Below are positions 53,528 through 63,541 of a DNA stretch of 64,000 bases, piece by piece (positions within the stretch are counted from its first letter, which is position 1; each line of letters begins with the position of its first letter). This DNA is from Alphaproteobacteria bacterium (lineage in GTDB: Bacteria; Pseudomonadota; Alphaproteobacteria; Caulobacterales; Maricaulaceae). The position numbers were made by a program, and so were the translations under genes. The stretch is taken from assembly GCA_016124675.1 (NCBI GenBank), contig WGNG01000002.1, positions 62,001 to 126,000 on the forward strand. Reading direction: 5' to 3'. Under the pieces are notes generated by a model. That model saw nothing but the letters and a program-made list of their open reading frames with translations, was not told where the DNA came from and ran no database searches.

Positions 53528-54196
53528 ATGCCTGCTGCCGAAATCGCCGCGCGTGTCCGCGAATCCCTCAAATCGGTGAAAACCGCCGATCTCAAGGACG
53601 CCCAGCTGATAGAGGTGTTGCGTCTGGCGCAGCAGCTGACCGACACCATGCAGATGTTCTTTGGCGCGATCGACCAGTCGATTCATGACGAGTTCAACGC
53701 CATCGCCGCCTATATCGCCCGCACCCGCGAGGAGATCGCCCAGCTGCGGCCCAATGACATCAGGCAAGAGCGCATTCCGGTGGCCGGCGCCGAGCTGGAA
53801 GCGGTGGTTGGCGAGACCGCTCGCGCTACCGATGTGATCATGAGCGAGGCGGAAGCCGTGATGGCGCTGCAGGCTGACGATGCCGGCGCCTACAAGGCGC
53901 AGGTTGATGCGGCGATGACGCGGATCATCGAGGCGTGCGCCTTCCAGGATCTGGCCGGCCAGCGCGTGTCCAAGGTGGTGACGTCGTTGCGCCATATCGA
54001 ACAGCGCGTCGCACGCTTTGCCGCGACCATGGGGGTGCAGGACGCTGACGCCAGTGCGGACGAGCGCGCCGAGACCGAACGGCGCCGCTCGCTTCACCTG
54101 CACGGCCCGGCGCTCGGCGGTCCGGAGACCGGCCAGGGCGATGTCGATGCGCTGATGGCGCTCGACCAGTCCGCCATCGACGCCTTGTTCGACTAG
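53528..54196 (+). CDS. CheZ-like CheY phosphatase
   Basis: A 222-residue helical protein. CAFQDLAGQRVSKVV at residues 137-151 carries the CheZ catalytic pattern D-L-x-G-Q (Asp141, Gln145). The C-terminal end QSAIDALFD resembles the CheY-binding peptide of CheZ, joined by a flexible charged linker. The arrangement of long helices before the active site also fits. It should dephosphorylate the CheY encoded just upstream. The start has AAGGA upstream. Confidence 0.85.
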   Translation: MPAAEIAARVRESLKSVKTADLKDAQLIEVLRLAQQLTDTMQMFFGAIDQSIHDEFNAIAAYIARTREEIAQLRPNDIRQERIPVAGAELEAVVGETARATDVIMSEAEAVMALQADDAGAYKAQVDAAMTRIIEACAFQDLAGQRVSKVVTSLRHIEQRVARFAATMGVQDADASADERAETERRRSLHLHGPALGGPETGQGDVDALMALDQSAIDALFD

Positions 54197-54304
54197 CGAG
54201 GCTCGCGCAGCTTCACCCGGCGGCACATCCGGCGCGCCGGCGCGCCGTGCTCTGCTATGGTGGCGGTCCTGATTCCCTTGCGAGCGGAGGCCCGAGCGCC
54301 CGCC

Positions 54305-56479
54305 ATGTCCGCCGAGTTGAGCGTCAAGGCGTCGGTGTTGTTTCCGATGCCGCTGCCCGAGCCGTTCGACTATGCGGTCCCGCCCGGCGTGGACGTGCGC
54401 CCCGGCGATCATGTGGTCGCTCCGCTGGGCAAGCGCGCGGCGGCAGGGGTGGTGTGGGCGGTGAGCGCCGATGACGGCTCGCGCCCGCTCAAATCCATCG
54501 AGGCGGTCATTGGCGGCCCACCCCTGACCGAGGCGACCCGGCGGTTCGTCGACTGGTCGGCGCGCTACCTGGTGGAGCCGCCCGGCGTGATCCTTCGCGC
54601 GGTCCTGCGCAGCCCCGGCGCGCTGCGGCGATCGCCGTCGGAAACCGTCTTCCATCTCACCGGCGCCATGATCGCACGTCTCACCCCCGCCCGGCGCGCC
54701 GTGCTGGACGCCGCCGCTTCAGGTCCCGCCACCGCTGCCGAGCTTGGCCGCCGCGCGGGCGTCTCAACCTCTGTGGTGACAGGTCTCGCGCAGGCGGGCG
54801 CGCTGCGCGGCGAGGACATCGCTGTCGATCCGCCCTTTGATGCGCCGGATCCCGAGCAGCCGGGCCTGGCGCTGACAGACTTGCAGGCCGGCGCCTCGGC
54901 GGCGCTGCGGCGCATGGCGGCGGCGGGCGGGTATCAGGCGGCCTTGCTTGATGGCGTGACAGGATCGGGCAAGACGGAAGTGTATTTCGAGGCCGCCGCC
55001 GAAATCCTGCGCCGCGAGCCGCATGCCCAGGTGCTGGTGCTCCTGCCCGAGATCGCGCTCACCCAGGCCGTCACCCGCCGCTTCGAGGCGCGCTTCGGGG
55101 CGCAGCCCGCCGTCTGGCACTCAGGCCTCTCCGACAAGGCGCGCCGCCGGGTCTGGCGCGAGGCGGCGTCAGGACGCGCACGCATCGTGGCGGGCGCCCG
55201 CTCGGCGGTCTTCCTGCCCTTCGCCCATCTGCGCTGCATCATCGTCGATGAGGAGCATGACCCGACCTACAAGCAGGACGAGATGCTCGCCTATAATGCC
55301 CGCGATCTGGCGGTGGCGCGCGCCAAGATCGCCGGGGCGATGTGCGTGCTGGCGAGCGCCACGCCCTCCATGGAAAGCCTCGTCAACGCCGAAGGCGGCC
55401 GTTATGTGCATGTCCGCCTGCCCGCCCGCGCCGCCGGGGCGGTCTTGCCCGAAATCGAGCTTGTTGATCTGCGCGAGCATCCGCCGGAGACAGGCGAATG
55501 GATATCGCCCCTACTGGCGCGCGCTGCCGCCGATACGCTGGCGCGCGGCGAGCAGGTGATGTTCTATCTCAACCGGCGCGGCTATGCCCCGCTGGTCCTG
55601 TGCAAGGCCTGCGGCCACAAGATGAAGAGCCCCGAGGCCGATCGCTATCTGGTCGAGCACCGCTATACGGGGCGCCTGGTCTGCCACGTCACCGGCTTCT
55701 CCATGCCCCGGCCTGACGCCTGCCCGGCCTGCGGCGCGCGCGACAGCCTGATCAGCGTTGGCCCCGGCGTCGAACGCCTGGCCGAAGAAGCGATGCGCCG
55801 TTTCCCCGGCCAGCGCGTGGAGGTGTTCTCCTCCGACACCGCGCAAGGGCCCGACGCCGTGCGCGACATGGTCGCGCGCATGGAGAGGGGGGAGATTGAT
55901 ATTCTGGTCGGCACCCAGATCGCCGCCAAGGGCCATAACTTCCCGCGCCTCACCCTGGTGGGCGTGGTCGACGCTGATCTCGGCCTCGCGGGCGCCGATC
56001 TGCGTGCCGGCGAGCGCACCTATCAGACGCTTGTGCAGGCCGCCGGCCGGGCTGGCCGGGCTGACCGCCCCGGCCGGGCGCTCCTGCAGACCTGGAACCC
56101 GGAGCACGAGGCCTTGCAGGCGCTCGCCGCCGGGGACCGGGAAGCTTTTCTGGACGCCGAACGATCCGTGCGCGAAATGCTGCGCCTGCCGCCCTTCGGG
56201 CGCCTCGCCGCGATGATCCTGTCCGGGCCGGACCCGGAGGCGCTGGAAACCATCGCGCGCGCCATCGCGGCGGCCGCGCCGCTGGCCGACGGGGTGGAGG
56301 TGTTCGGACCGGCCGATCCGCCTTTGGGCGTCGTGCGCGGACGCTGGCGCAAGCGGTTTCTGGTGCAGGCCGACCGCCAGGTCGATATTTCAGCCTATAT
56401 GCGCGCCTGGACGCAGCGCTTCAGAACCCCGCCCTCGATCCGCGTCAACGTCGATATAGAGCCTTACTCTTTCTTGTAA
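54305..56479 (+). CDS. priA: Primosomal replication protein N' (PriA helicase)
   Basis: A 724-residue DEAH-type helicase that restarts stalled replication forks. The 3'-end binding domain starts VLFPMPLPEPFDYAVPPG. Walker A is LDGVTGSGKTEVYFEA (near 217-224) and motif II is DEEHDPTYKQ. The zinc-binding insertion shows paired cysteines (VLCKACGHKM and CPACGARDSL). QAAGRAGRADRPG is motif VI. The ATG at 54305 is preferred; an in-frame ATG at 54257 has no Shine-Dalgarno and no similarity. It is convergent with the COG0523 gene. Confidence 0.96.
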   Translation: MSAELSVKASVLFPMPLPEPFDYAVPPGVDVRPGDHVVAPLGKRAAAGVVWAVSADDGSRPLKSIEAVIGGPPLTEATRRFVDWSARYLVEPPGVILRAVLRSPGALRRSPSETVFHLTGAMIARLTPARRAVLDAAASGPATAAELGRRAGVSTSVVTGLAQAGALRGEDIAVDPPFDAPDPEQPGLALTDLQAGASAALRRMAAAGGYQAALLDGVTGSGKTEVYFEAAAEILRREPHAQVLVLLPEIALTQAVTRRFEARFGAQPAVWHSGLSDKARRRVWREAASGRARIVAGARSAVFLPFAHLRCIIVDEEHDPTYKQDEMLAYNARDLAVARAKIAGAMCVLASATPSMESLVNAEGGRYVHVRLPARAAGAVLPEIELVDLREHPPETGEWISPLLARAAADTLARGEQVMFYLNRRGYAPLVLCKACGHKMKSPEADRYLVEHRYTGRLVCHVTGFSMPRPDACPACGARDSLISVGPGVERLAEEAMRRFPGQRVEVFSSDTAQGPDAVRDMVARMERGEIDILVGTQIAAKGHNFPRLTLVGVVDADLGLAGADLRAGERTYQTLVQAAGRAGRADRPGRALLQTWNPEHEALQALAAGDREAFLDAERSVREMLRLPPFGRLAAMILSGPDPEALETIARAIAAAAPLADGVEVFGPADPPLGVVRGRWRKRFLVQADRQVDISAYMRAWTQRFRTPPSIRVNVDIEPYSFL

Positions 56480-56499
56480 GTCAGGCGCGTGCGCCCGGT

Positions 56500-57708
56500 T
56501 CATCCGCCCCAGGCCGGGAAGGGGTCGCGCAAGGCCCGCCACGCCTCGGGGAGGAACAGATCATCGGGGCCGCTGGCGAGGCAGGCGTTGAGGCGCGCCG
56601 TGATCGCGGCGTGATCCATGCCGATCCCGATGAACACGATCTCCTGACGCCGGTCGCCCCAGACCGGATCCCAGTGACGCGCCAGCATGGTTTCGAACAT
56701 CTCGCCATCGGGCCAGCGCTCGCGCGGCACCTCCGCCCACCATTTGCCCAGCCCCTGATGGCGCACCATGGCGCCGGCCTGGCTGACCTCGCCCACCCAG
56801 TCGGGCCGCGTCGCGATCCAGAAATGGCCTTTGGCGCGGATCACGTTGGGCCAGCTCTCGGCGAAGAACGCGTGGAGCTTTTCCGGGTCGAAGGGCTTGC
56901 GCGCGCGGTAGACGAAGCTGTCCACGCCATAGGCCTCGGTTTCGGGCGTGTGGGAGGCGAATTCGTAAAGCTCCTTGGCCCAGAGCGGATGGCTCTGCGC
57001 TCTGTCGAAGTCGAACCGGCCGGTGGCGAGGATGGCGTCCAGCGGCGCTTTCGAGAATTCGGTTTCCAGGACCAGGGCTTCGGGATTGAGCCCCTCAACC
57101 ACCTGGCGCACCAGCTGGCGCTGGCCCGGGTCCACCTCGCTGATCTTGTTGACGATGATGATGTCGGCGAACTCGATCTGGTCCACCAGAAGATCGATCA
57201 CCGCGCGCTGGTCGCCCTCGCTGGCGGTCTCGCCCCGGTCGGACAGGAAATCAGTGGAGGCGTAGTCGCGCATCAGATTGACCGCATCCACCACGGTGAT
57301 CATCGCGTCGATGCGCGCCACATCGCCCAGGCTTCGGCCCTGCTCATCGCGGAAATCGAAGGTGGCGGCGACAGGCAAGGGTTCGGAAATGCCTGTGGAC
57401 TCAATCACCAACGCGTCGAACCGCCCGGCCTCGGCGAGCTTTCGCACTTCCACCAGCAAGTCCTCGCGCAGCGTACAGCAGATGCAGCCATTGGTCATCT
57501 CCACCAGCGTCTCGTCAGTGCGCGACAGCCCGGACCCGGCGGCCACCAGATCGGCGTCGATATTCACCTCGCTCATATCATTGACGATGACCGCCACGCG
57601 CTTGCCCTCACGATTATTGAGGATGTGATTGAGCAAGGTGGTTTTGCCCGCCCCGAGAAATCCGGACAGGACGGTGACGGGCAGGCGTTCGGACGGGGGC
57701 AGATACAT
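56500..57708 (-). CDS. COG0523 (CobW/ZigA-type) metal-chaperone GTPase
   Basis: A 402-residue GTPase. Walker A is [11 protein letters not shown] (17-27) and the metal-binding CICC motif is at residues 75-78 ([11 protein letters not shown]), followed by ESTGISEP and VNKISEVD. The C-terminal CobW domain contains [14 protein letters not shown]0523 proteins deliver zinc or other metals under limitation. The ATG at 57708 has GGAG upstream, and a candidate Zur box lies 32 bases before it. The upstream in-frame starts at 57747 and 57762 would place that box inside the coding region. Confidence 0.92.
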   Translation of the reverse strand: MYLPPSERLPVTVLSGFLGAGKTTLLNHILNNREGKRVAVIVNDMSEVNIDADLVAAGSGLSRTDETLVEMTNGCICCTLREDLLVEVRKLAEAGRFDALVIESTGISEPLPVAATFDFRDEQGRSLGDVARIDAMITVVDAVNLMRDYASTDFLSDRGETASEGDQRAVIDLLVDQIEFADIIIVNKISEVDPGQRQLVRQVVEGLNPEALVLETEFSKAPLDAILATGRFDFDRAQSHPLWAKELYEFASHTPETEAYGVDSFVYRARKPFDPEKLHAFFAESWPNVIRAKGHFWIATRPDWVGEVSQAGAMVRHQGLGKWWAEVPRERWPDGEMFETMLARHWDPVWGDRRQEIVFIGIGMDHAAITARLNACLASGPDDLFLPEAWRALRDPFPAWGG

Positions 57709-57739
57709 GAGGCTGACTCCGGTGGCGGGGGGACGCAGT

Positions 57740-57752
57740 GTTATCATGTAAC
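57740..57752. promoter_or_regulatory. Candidate Zur box upstream of the COG0523 gene
   Basis: GTTATCATGTAAC is an imperfect palindrome that resembles Zur sites of the type GTTATNNTATAAC, with one difference. It lies in the divergent region between the COG0523 GTPase and purE, close to the GTPase start. Repression by zinc-loaded Zur would fit the role of COG0523 proteins. The consensus is recalled from the literature; the site has not been scored computationally. Confidence 0.5.
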
Positions 57753-57866
57753 GCGCATGCATGCGCTTGTCAGCGGCGATCTTCGCCGGCCTGCCTTGTG
57801 AATCCTTGACCTGACCGGCCGCGCTTGTATTGTCGCGCGCTTTCCGGTCACCTGGCAGGCTTCATC

Positions 57867-58364
<498 letters not shown>

Positions 58365-58365
58365 A

Positions 58366-59445
58366 ATGAGCGCGCTCAGGCCCGCAGACCGCATCGGCAT
58401 TCTCGGCGGCGGCCAGCTGGGACGCATGCTGGCGCTTGCTGCGGCGCGTCTGGGCCTCGACGTGGTGATCTTCGATCCTGATCCCGACTGTCCGGCAGGG
58501 CGCGTCGCCGCGCAGCTCGTATGCGCGCCATATGAAGACCTCGCCGCCGTGGCCCGTTTCGCCGCTTCAGTGCAGGCGGTGACGTTCGAGTTTGAGAATG
58601 TGCCGGTGGCCAGCGCGCGCGAGGCGGCGCGCCACGCCCCGCTGCGTCCCGGCGCGCAGGCGCTGGAGACGGCGCAGGACCGGGTCACCGAGAAAACCTT
58701 CCTCAACGCTCATGGCGCACAGACCGTCGCCTTCCGGCCCGTCGCCAGCGCGCAGGACGCCCGCGACGCCATGGTCGCGCTGGGCGCCCCGGCGATCCTG
58801 AAGACCCGCCGCTTCGGCTATGATGGCAAGGGCCAGGCGGTGGTGCGCAGCGCCGATGAAGCCGCCGCCGCCTTCGAGCGCTTTCAATCCCGACCCGCCA
58901 TACTGGAGGCGTTCGCCCCGTTCCGCCGCGAGCTCTCCATCGTGGCGGCGCGCGGCGCCGACGGTGCGGTGCGCGCCTATCCGGTATCGGAAAACCGGCA
59001 TGCTGACGGCATCCTGCGCGAGAGCTTCGCCCCGGCGCGCATCAGCGCCTTCGCCGCGGCTGAGGCGGATCGCATCGCTCGCGCCATCCTCGATGCGCTC
59101 GACTATGTGGGCGTGATCGCGGTGGAGCTGTTCGAACTTGAAGACGGATCGCTGCGGGTCAATGAAATCGCTCCGCGCGTCCACAATACCGGCCACTGGA
59201 CGATGGACGCCTGCGCGGCGTGCCAGTTTGAACAGCATGTGCGCGCCGTCGCGGGCTGGCCGCTGGGCGATCCGTCAGCGCTGCGGTCTGCGCGCATGAT
59301 CAATCTCATCGGCTCTGAAGCCGGGGACTGGCCGCGCTGGCTCGCCGAGCCGGGCGCGAACCTGCACCTCTATGGCAAGCGTGAAGCCCGCGAGGGCCGC
59401 AAGATGGGTCATGTCACACTGACGGGGCCGCTCAGTCGGGGCTGA
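58366..59445 (+). CDS. purK: N5-carboxyaminoimidazole ribonucleotide synthase
   Basis: A 359-residue ATP-grasp enzyme that carboxylates AIR with bicarbonate and ATP to N5-CAIR, the PurE substrate. It opens with IGILGGGQLGRMLALAA. ILKTRRFGYDGKGQAVV and VNEIAPRVHNTGHWT are diagnostic. It follows purE directly. A weak hairpin (GTTTGCC at 59515 with GGCAAAC at 59533) lies 70 bases downstream. Confidence 0.97.
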   Translation: MSALRPADRIGILGGGQLGRMLALAAARLGLDVVIFDPDPDCPAGRVAAQLVCAPYEDLAAVARFAASVQAVTFEFENVPVASAREAARHAPLRPGAQALETAQDRVTEKTFLNAHGAQTVAFRPVASAQDARDAMVALGAPAILKTRRFGYDGKGQAVVRSADEAAAAFERFQSRPAILEAFAPFRRELSIVAARGADGAVRAYPVSENRHADGILRESFAPARISAFAAAEADRIARAILDALDYVGVIAVELFELEDGSLRVNEIAPRVHNTGHWTMDACAACQFEQHVRAVAGWPLGDPSALRSARMINLIGSEAGDWPRWLAEPGANLHLYGKREAREGRKMGHVTLTGPLSRG

Positions 59446-59597
59446 CAGTCCGGCGCACTGCGCGGGCGACGCCGGCGCCCATCCCGGCCGGGCCTGCAGT
59501 GTATCCCTGACATCGTTTGCCGTCCGTCTGCGGGCAAACTGCACATGCGCGCTTCGCCGTGTGGGGACCGCGCATGGGCTTTCTACATGACGCTTCC

Positions 59598-60950
59598 ATG
59601 GCAAATGATCCTCACTCATTTCCCCCGGTCACGGGGTTGATTGCACGCTTGATCGGCCCGGTGGCAGGGATTGCGCTCGCGGCGATCGCCGCTGCGCCGA
59701 CGCTTGGCGCTGAACCGCCTTCCGTGCGCAACTGGATCTTCACGCCAGACGGATCGGCGCGGGTCCGGTATGAGTTTCTCAGCGGTCGCTATGCGCGTGG
59801 GTTTGACGGGTCTGACCGCATCGTCCAGACCCAGCTGCGGGCAGGTTTCCGCGCCAGCGCCGGCCCCTTGAGCCTGCGGCTGGAAGCCCTCGACGGCGGC
59901 AATTTCATGCCCGAACCGGACAGTGAAGCGGGACCGGAGCCGAGGACCTCGGCTGAGCTGATCAACGCGTTTGCCAGCCTGAGCCTCGCCAGCGGCAAGC
60001 TGCGCGTGGATGTGGGCCGGTTCACTTTCGATCTTGGCTCGCGCCGCCTGATCGCCGAAAGCGGGACCAGCAATTTCCCCGCCCGTTTTGAAGGCGCGCG
60101 CGCCATCTGGACACCGGAACAGTCGCTGGTTTTCACGGCGTTCGAAACCCGCGTCGGGCGGCGTGATCTGCAGACTGTGATCGGCGCCCATCCGTTGCCC
60201 GCGCGTCCCGATCAGAGCCTGAGGGGGCTCCACGCCGCCTGGACCCCGACCGGTTCGCCCGTCGAGGGCCAAGTCTACTGGATACAGCTTGGCGAACCCG
60301 GAGGACGGCATCTGGACACACATGGCCTGCGCGTCCGGAGGGCGCCACATCCAGGCGGACTGGACGCGGATGTGGAAGTGATGCTCCAGAGCGGCCGCGC
60401 CGTCAGCGCCAGCCAGCGGGTTCCGGTGCGGGCCTACGGCCTGGATGTGCAGGCCGGATATACGTTCGACCAGCCCTGGCGCACGCGCCTTGCGGCGCAT
60501 TACATCTTCGCGTCTGGCAATGACGCCGCAGATGAGGGCCGGATCGGGCGTTTCAACCCTCTGTTCGGGTCCCGCTCGAGCACGTTCGGCGGCGGCGGCG
60601 GCGGCGCCCTGTTTGGTCCGCTCGACCGGGAAAACATCGCCGCCGCGGGCCTGAGCGCTGACGCGCGCCGGGAGGCCTGGCGGGTCACGCTGCGCTATTT
60701 CAACGTCCGCCTGGCGTCGGCCAGTGACCGCTGGCGGCGCGCAGATCTGCACGACCCCAGCGGCGCCTCGGGACGGGCGATCGGCGATCTCGCCGACTTG
60801 CGCCTCGATCGCGAATGGCTGGACGGTCGCCTGCGTGCGCGCCTGGGCGCGGCGGTCTTGTACAAGGACCGGTTCGCACGCACCGCCCCTGACGCCCCCG
60901 GCAGCCGTGTCTCAGCGGGCCTCTATGTTGAGATGCGCGTCCGGTATTGA
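59598..60950 (+). CDS. Outer-membrane porin, alginate-export-like
   Basis: A 450-residue protein with a signal-peptide-like stretch (LIARLIGPVAGIALAAIAAA, cleavage near LGA-EP) and alternating strands of a large beta-barrel, ending in an aromatic residue (MRVRY). RYEFLSGRYARGFDGSD, LRVDVGRFTFDLGSRRLI and AHYIFASGNDAADEGRIGRF resemble the alginate export (AlgE-like) porin family. The substrate is not known. The ATG at 59598 was chosen because the signal peptide starts there; its Shine-Dalgarno is weak, and in-frame upstream starts exist. It is convergent with atpC. Confidence 0.75.
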   Translation: MANDPHSFPPVTGLIARLIGPVAGIALAAIAAAPTLGAEPPSVRNWIFTPDGSARVRYEFLSGRYARGFDGSDRIVQTQLRAGFRASAGPLSLRLEALDGGNFMPEPDSEAGPEPRTSAELINAFASLSLASGKLRVDVGRFTFDLGSRRLIAESGTSNFPARFEGARAIWTPEQSLVFTAFETRVGRRDLQTVIGAHPLPARPDQSLRGLHAAWTPTGSPVEGQVYWIQLGEPGGRHLDTHGLRVRRAPHPGGLDADVEVMLQSGRAVSASQRVPVRAYGLDVQAGYTFDQPWRTRLAAHYIFASGNDAADEGRIGRFNPLFGSRSSTFGGGGGGALFGPLDRENIAAAGLSADARREAWRVTLRYFNVRLASASDRWRRADLHDPSGASGRAIGDLADLRLDREWLDGRLRARLGAAVLYKDRFARTAPDAPGSRVSAGLYVEMRVRY

Positions 60951-60958
60951 TGCCAAGC

Positions 60959-60978
60959 GCCCCGCGGAGCGCCGGGGC
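60959..60978. terminator. Possible bidirectional hairpin between porin and atpC
   Basis: GCCCCG (60959-60964) can pair with CGGGGC (60973-60978) with an eight-base loop, between convergent stops at 60950 and 60985. No T tract, so this is tentative. Confidence 0.3.
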
Positions 60979-60984
60979 GGCCGG

Positions 60985-61386
60985 CTAGTTGCGGATCGCA
61001 GCCAGCAGCGCCTCGAGCTTGCTGACGTGGGCCTGTGCGGCGTCGCGCTCCATGTCGTCGCGCGCCAGGGTGAGCGTCTCGCGCGCCCGTTGCAGATCGG
61101 CGGCTACCGCGTCGGCTGTCACCGATTCGAGCGCGATGGCCTCCTCGGCCAGAATGGTCAGGCCTCCGGGGGTCACCTCGGCGAACCCGCCATGGATGAA
61201 GGTGCGGGTGATCTGGCCGCCGTCATGGATGGCGATGGCGCCCGAGCGGATCGTGGACATGAAGGGCGCATGGCCCGCCAGCACGCCGAAATCACCCAGC
61301 TCGCCAGGTACGACCACCATGTCCACCGCGCCCGCAAAGACGCGCTTTTCGGGAGAAACGAGATCGAATTGGAGCTTGTCAGCCAT
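60985..61386 (-). CDS. atpC: ATP synthase F1 epsilon subunit
   Basis: A 133-residue epsilon subunit of the F1 central stalk. The beta-sandwich domain starts KLQFDLVSPEKRVFAGAVDM, with VPGELGDFGVLAGHAPFMS and FIHGGFAEVTPGGLTILAEE as family motifs. A short helical hairpin follows. In nearly all bacteria atpC directly follows atpD; here 2155 bases and an opposite-strand gene separate the two. atpC must therefore have its own promoter, or depend on transcripts that read antisense through that gene. None is clear by eye in the 181 bases upstream. Confidence 0.96.
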   Translation of the reverse strand: MADKLQFDLVSPEKRVFAGAVDMVVVPGELGDFGVLAGHAPFMSTIRSGAIAIHDGGQITRTFIHGGFAEVTPGGLTILAEEAIALESVTADAVAADLQRARETLTLARDDMERDAAQAHVSKLEALLAAIRN

Positions 61387-61567
61387 GAGAAAAGCCTTTC
61401 TTTCGGGCGGTCTCTAGCAGGTAAACCCGCCGCTGTGAAACCCTGTTGTGCAAGTCATTCACGCACTGGCGAACAGGTCGCAGGCCGGGCTGGCCCCGCT
61501 TGCATCCAAAACCCGGTCTGCGTGCATCCCATGCAGGACGTCCGCTCTTCATCAGGGGAATAAGCCC

Positions 61568-63424
61568 ATGCTGTTTCGTGCCGCGGCGCTTCTTGCGCCT
61601 GTCTTGCTCCTCGCCGCGCCGCTCCAGGCCCGGGAGACGCCAGCCGCGCCACTGGCCGAACTTGACCGTGAGCTCGCTGCGATCGTCGAGGCGCACGCCA
61701 TTGTCGGCGCGTCCGTGGCGGTGAGCGATGCGGACGGGCTTGTCTATGTGCGCGGTTTCGGTCAGGCGGATATCGAAGCGGGAAGGCCCATGACCGGCGA
61801 GACGCCGCTGCGCGCCGGATCGGTGTCCAAGCTCATCACCGCGCTGGCCGCCATGCGGCTGGTCGAGGAAGGCAGGCTCGATCTGCACAGCCCGTTGAGG
61901 GACATCGCGCCGGACGTGGCGTTCACCAATCGCTGGGAGGCTGGACAGCCGGTCCGGCTGGTGCATCTGATGGAGCACACCACCGGCTGGGACGATATCC
62001 AGCTGCAGGAATACCGCAGCTTCCCCGCCGGGACATCGCTCGCAGATGGCCTCAACGATAATCCCGCCTCGCGCACCTCGCGCTACCCGCCCGGGCTCTA
62101 TCACGCCTACGCCAATTCAGGCGCGGGCGTCATGGGACGCGTGATCGAGATCGAAACCGGGCTCGCCTTCGAAGACGCCGCCGAGGCGCTGGTTTTTGGC
62201 CCGCTGGGCCTGTTGACGGCGAGTTTTGACCAGGACGGGCCGCGATCCGGGCTGGCGACCTACGGAGCCGACGGCGCGCGCGCCCCCTTCACCCGTATTT
62301 GGGCCGCACCCTCGGGGGGCCTGTCCATCGGCGCAGCCGATCTCGCCGCCATCGGACGCATGCTCCTGAATGGCGGCGAAACCGGGCAGGGGCGGTTTCT
62401 CTCGCCGGCGTCCATCGCGCGCATGGAGACCGGCGTGGAGAGCGTGGCGGGACGCTCCGGGTTGGCCCATTACGGGCTGGGCCTCTATCCCGGCCGGGAC
62501 GAGACGGGCCTCTGGTATGGCCATGCGGGCGCCATCGATAGCGGGCAGGTCGAGCTCTTCTATAACCGTGAGACGGGGCGCGCCTATGCCCTGATGGTCA
62601 ATACCGCCGGGGCCGGCATGCCGGAGATGCGCCAGGCGGTCCGCCGCCATCTGGGCGCGGGCGCTGAGGTCCCTGCCGTCGACGCGGGCTGGCGCATGCC
62701 GGACGGCGTGTCCGGGACCTACCGCATCATCAACCCGCGCCAGGAGATGACCCGCGCCCTGATCGATCTGTTCGATCCGCTGCGCCTGAGCGATTGCGGC
62801 GACGCGCTGTGCCTGTCGCGCGGTCTCGGGGCAGACGCCGTCCGCTACAGACCCATGGGCGGGGGCCGGTTCTTCCGCGAGGGCGAACCGCAGATCCGCC
62901 TCGCGCTCATCGATGGCAGCCAGGGCGTCACCCTCGTTTACGAGGACGGCGAGGCGTTCGAGCAGACCAGCGCCCTGCGCCTTGGCGCGCCCGTCGCCCT
63001 GTGGATCGCCACGCTGACCGCACTCATGGCCGGGCTTGTGACCCTGCTCGTCTGGGCCGCCGCACGTCCGTTCGGCGTGTTCGCGGGCTCCAACCGCTGG
63101 CGGGTCTGGCTTCTGCCGAGCCTGTCGGCGCTGTCGCTGGCCCTCGGCATGGGGGCCCTGACGGCCCTGTCCATGGGCGACGTGCTGGCGAACTTCGCCG
63201 GGCCAAGCCTTGGCGGGCGCCTGATCCAGCTTGGCACCTTCGCCTTTGGTCCGCTGGCGATGGCCGGGCTGATCGTGACGGTGCGGGCGAAGGATGTGCG
63301 CCTGTTCGCGCGCCTCCAGGCGGGCCTGACCAGCGCCCTGCTCGCCCTCGCCTGGGGCTGGGTGTATGTCTATGGCTGGGCCGGGCTGACGCCGTGGAGC
63401 TATACGCCGACCCTGCTCGGCTGA
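61568..63424 (+). CDS. Beta-lactamase-family serine hydrolase inserted between atpD and atpC
   Basis: A 618-residue protein with signal peptide (FRAAALLAPVLLLAAPLQA), a class C beta-lactamase/esterase domain and four C-terminal membrane helices (from about LWIATLTALMAGLVTLLVW onward). The nucleophile motif is S85-V-S-K88 (RAGSVSKLI). The Y-x-N motif lies in YHAYANSGAG, and GHAGAIDSGQ supplies the HxG motif. Envelope peptidase or esterase activity is likely; the substrate is unknown. The ATG at 61568 fits the signal peptide. The architecture matches the gene at 18884-20794, so the two are probably paralogues. Confidence 0.87.
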   Translation: MLFRAAALLAPVLLLAAPLQARETPAAPLAELDRELAAIVEAHAIVGASVAVSDADGLVYVRGFGQADIEAGRPMTGETPLRAGSVSKLITALAAMRLVEEGRLDLHSPLRDIAPDVAFTNRWEAGQPVRLVHLMEHTTGWDDIQLQEYRSFPAGTSLADGLNDNPASRTSRYPPGLYHAYANSGAGVMGRVIEIETGLAFEDAAEALVFGPLGLLTASFDQDGPRSGLATYGADGARAPFTRIWAAPSGGLSIGAADLAAIGRMLLNGGETGQGRFLSPASIARMETGVESVAGRSGLAHYGLGLYPGRDETGLWYGHAGAIDSGQVELFYNRETGRAYALMVNTAGAGMPEMRQAVRRHLGAGAEVPAVDAGWRMPDGVSGTYRIINPRQEMTRALIDLFDPLRLSDCGDALCLSRGLGADAVRYRPMGGGRFFREGEPQIRLALIDGSQGVTLVYEDGEAFEQTSALRLGAPVALWIATLTALMAGLVTLLVWAAARPFGVFAGSNRWRVWLLPSLSALSLALGMGALTALSMGDVLANFAGPSLGGRLIQLGTFAFGPLAMAGLIVTVRAKDVRLFARLQAGLTSALLALAWGWVYVYGWAGLTPWSYTPTLLG

Positions 63425-63481
63425 AGGCGGCGGCGGTTCGGCAAGGGAGAGCGCGGCGCCGCCTGGAGCCGCAAACAAGAA

Positions 63482-63514
63482 AAGGGCCGATCCTCGTGAA
63501 GGATCGGCCCTTTC
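63482..63514 (-). terminator. Strong intrinsic terminator behind atpD
   Basis: AAAGGGCCGATCCT (63482-63495) pairs perfectly over 14 bp with AGGATCGGCCCTTT (63501-63514) around a five-base loop. On the minus strand it is followed by TTCTTGTTTGC, a T-rich tail, 28 bases after the atpD stop. On the plus strand it could also end the serine hydrolase transcript, with a weaker tail. Confidence 0.85.
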
Positions 63515-63541
63515 CGTAAGTCGTTGGCCGCAACCGAAGGC

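Noticed and set aside
54230-54247. 18-bp palindrome CGGCGCGCCGGCGCGCCG before priA
   Set aside because: It is made only of G and C, is expected fairly often at this base composition, and has no T tract or known consensus.
59515-59539. Hairpin after purK as terminator
   Set aside because: The stem is only seven bases with a long loop and no T tract.
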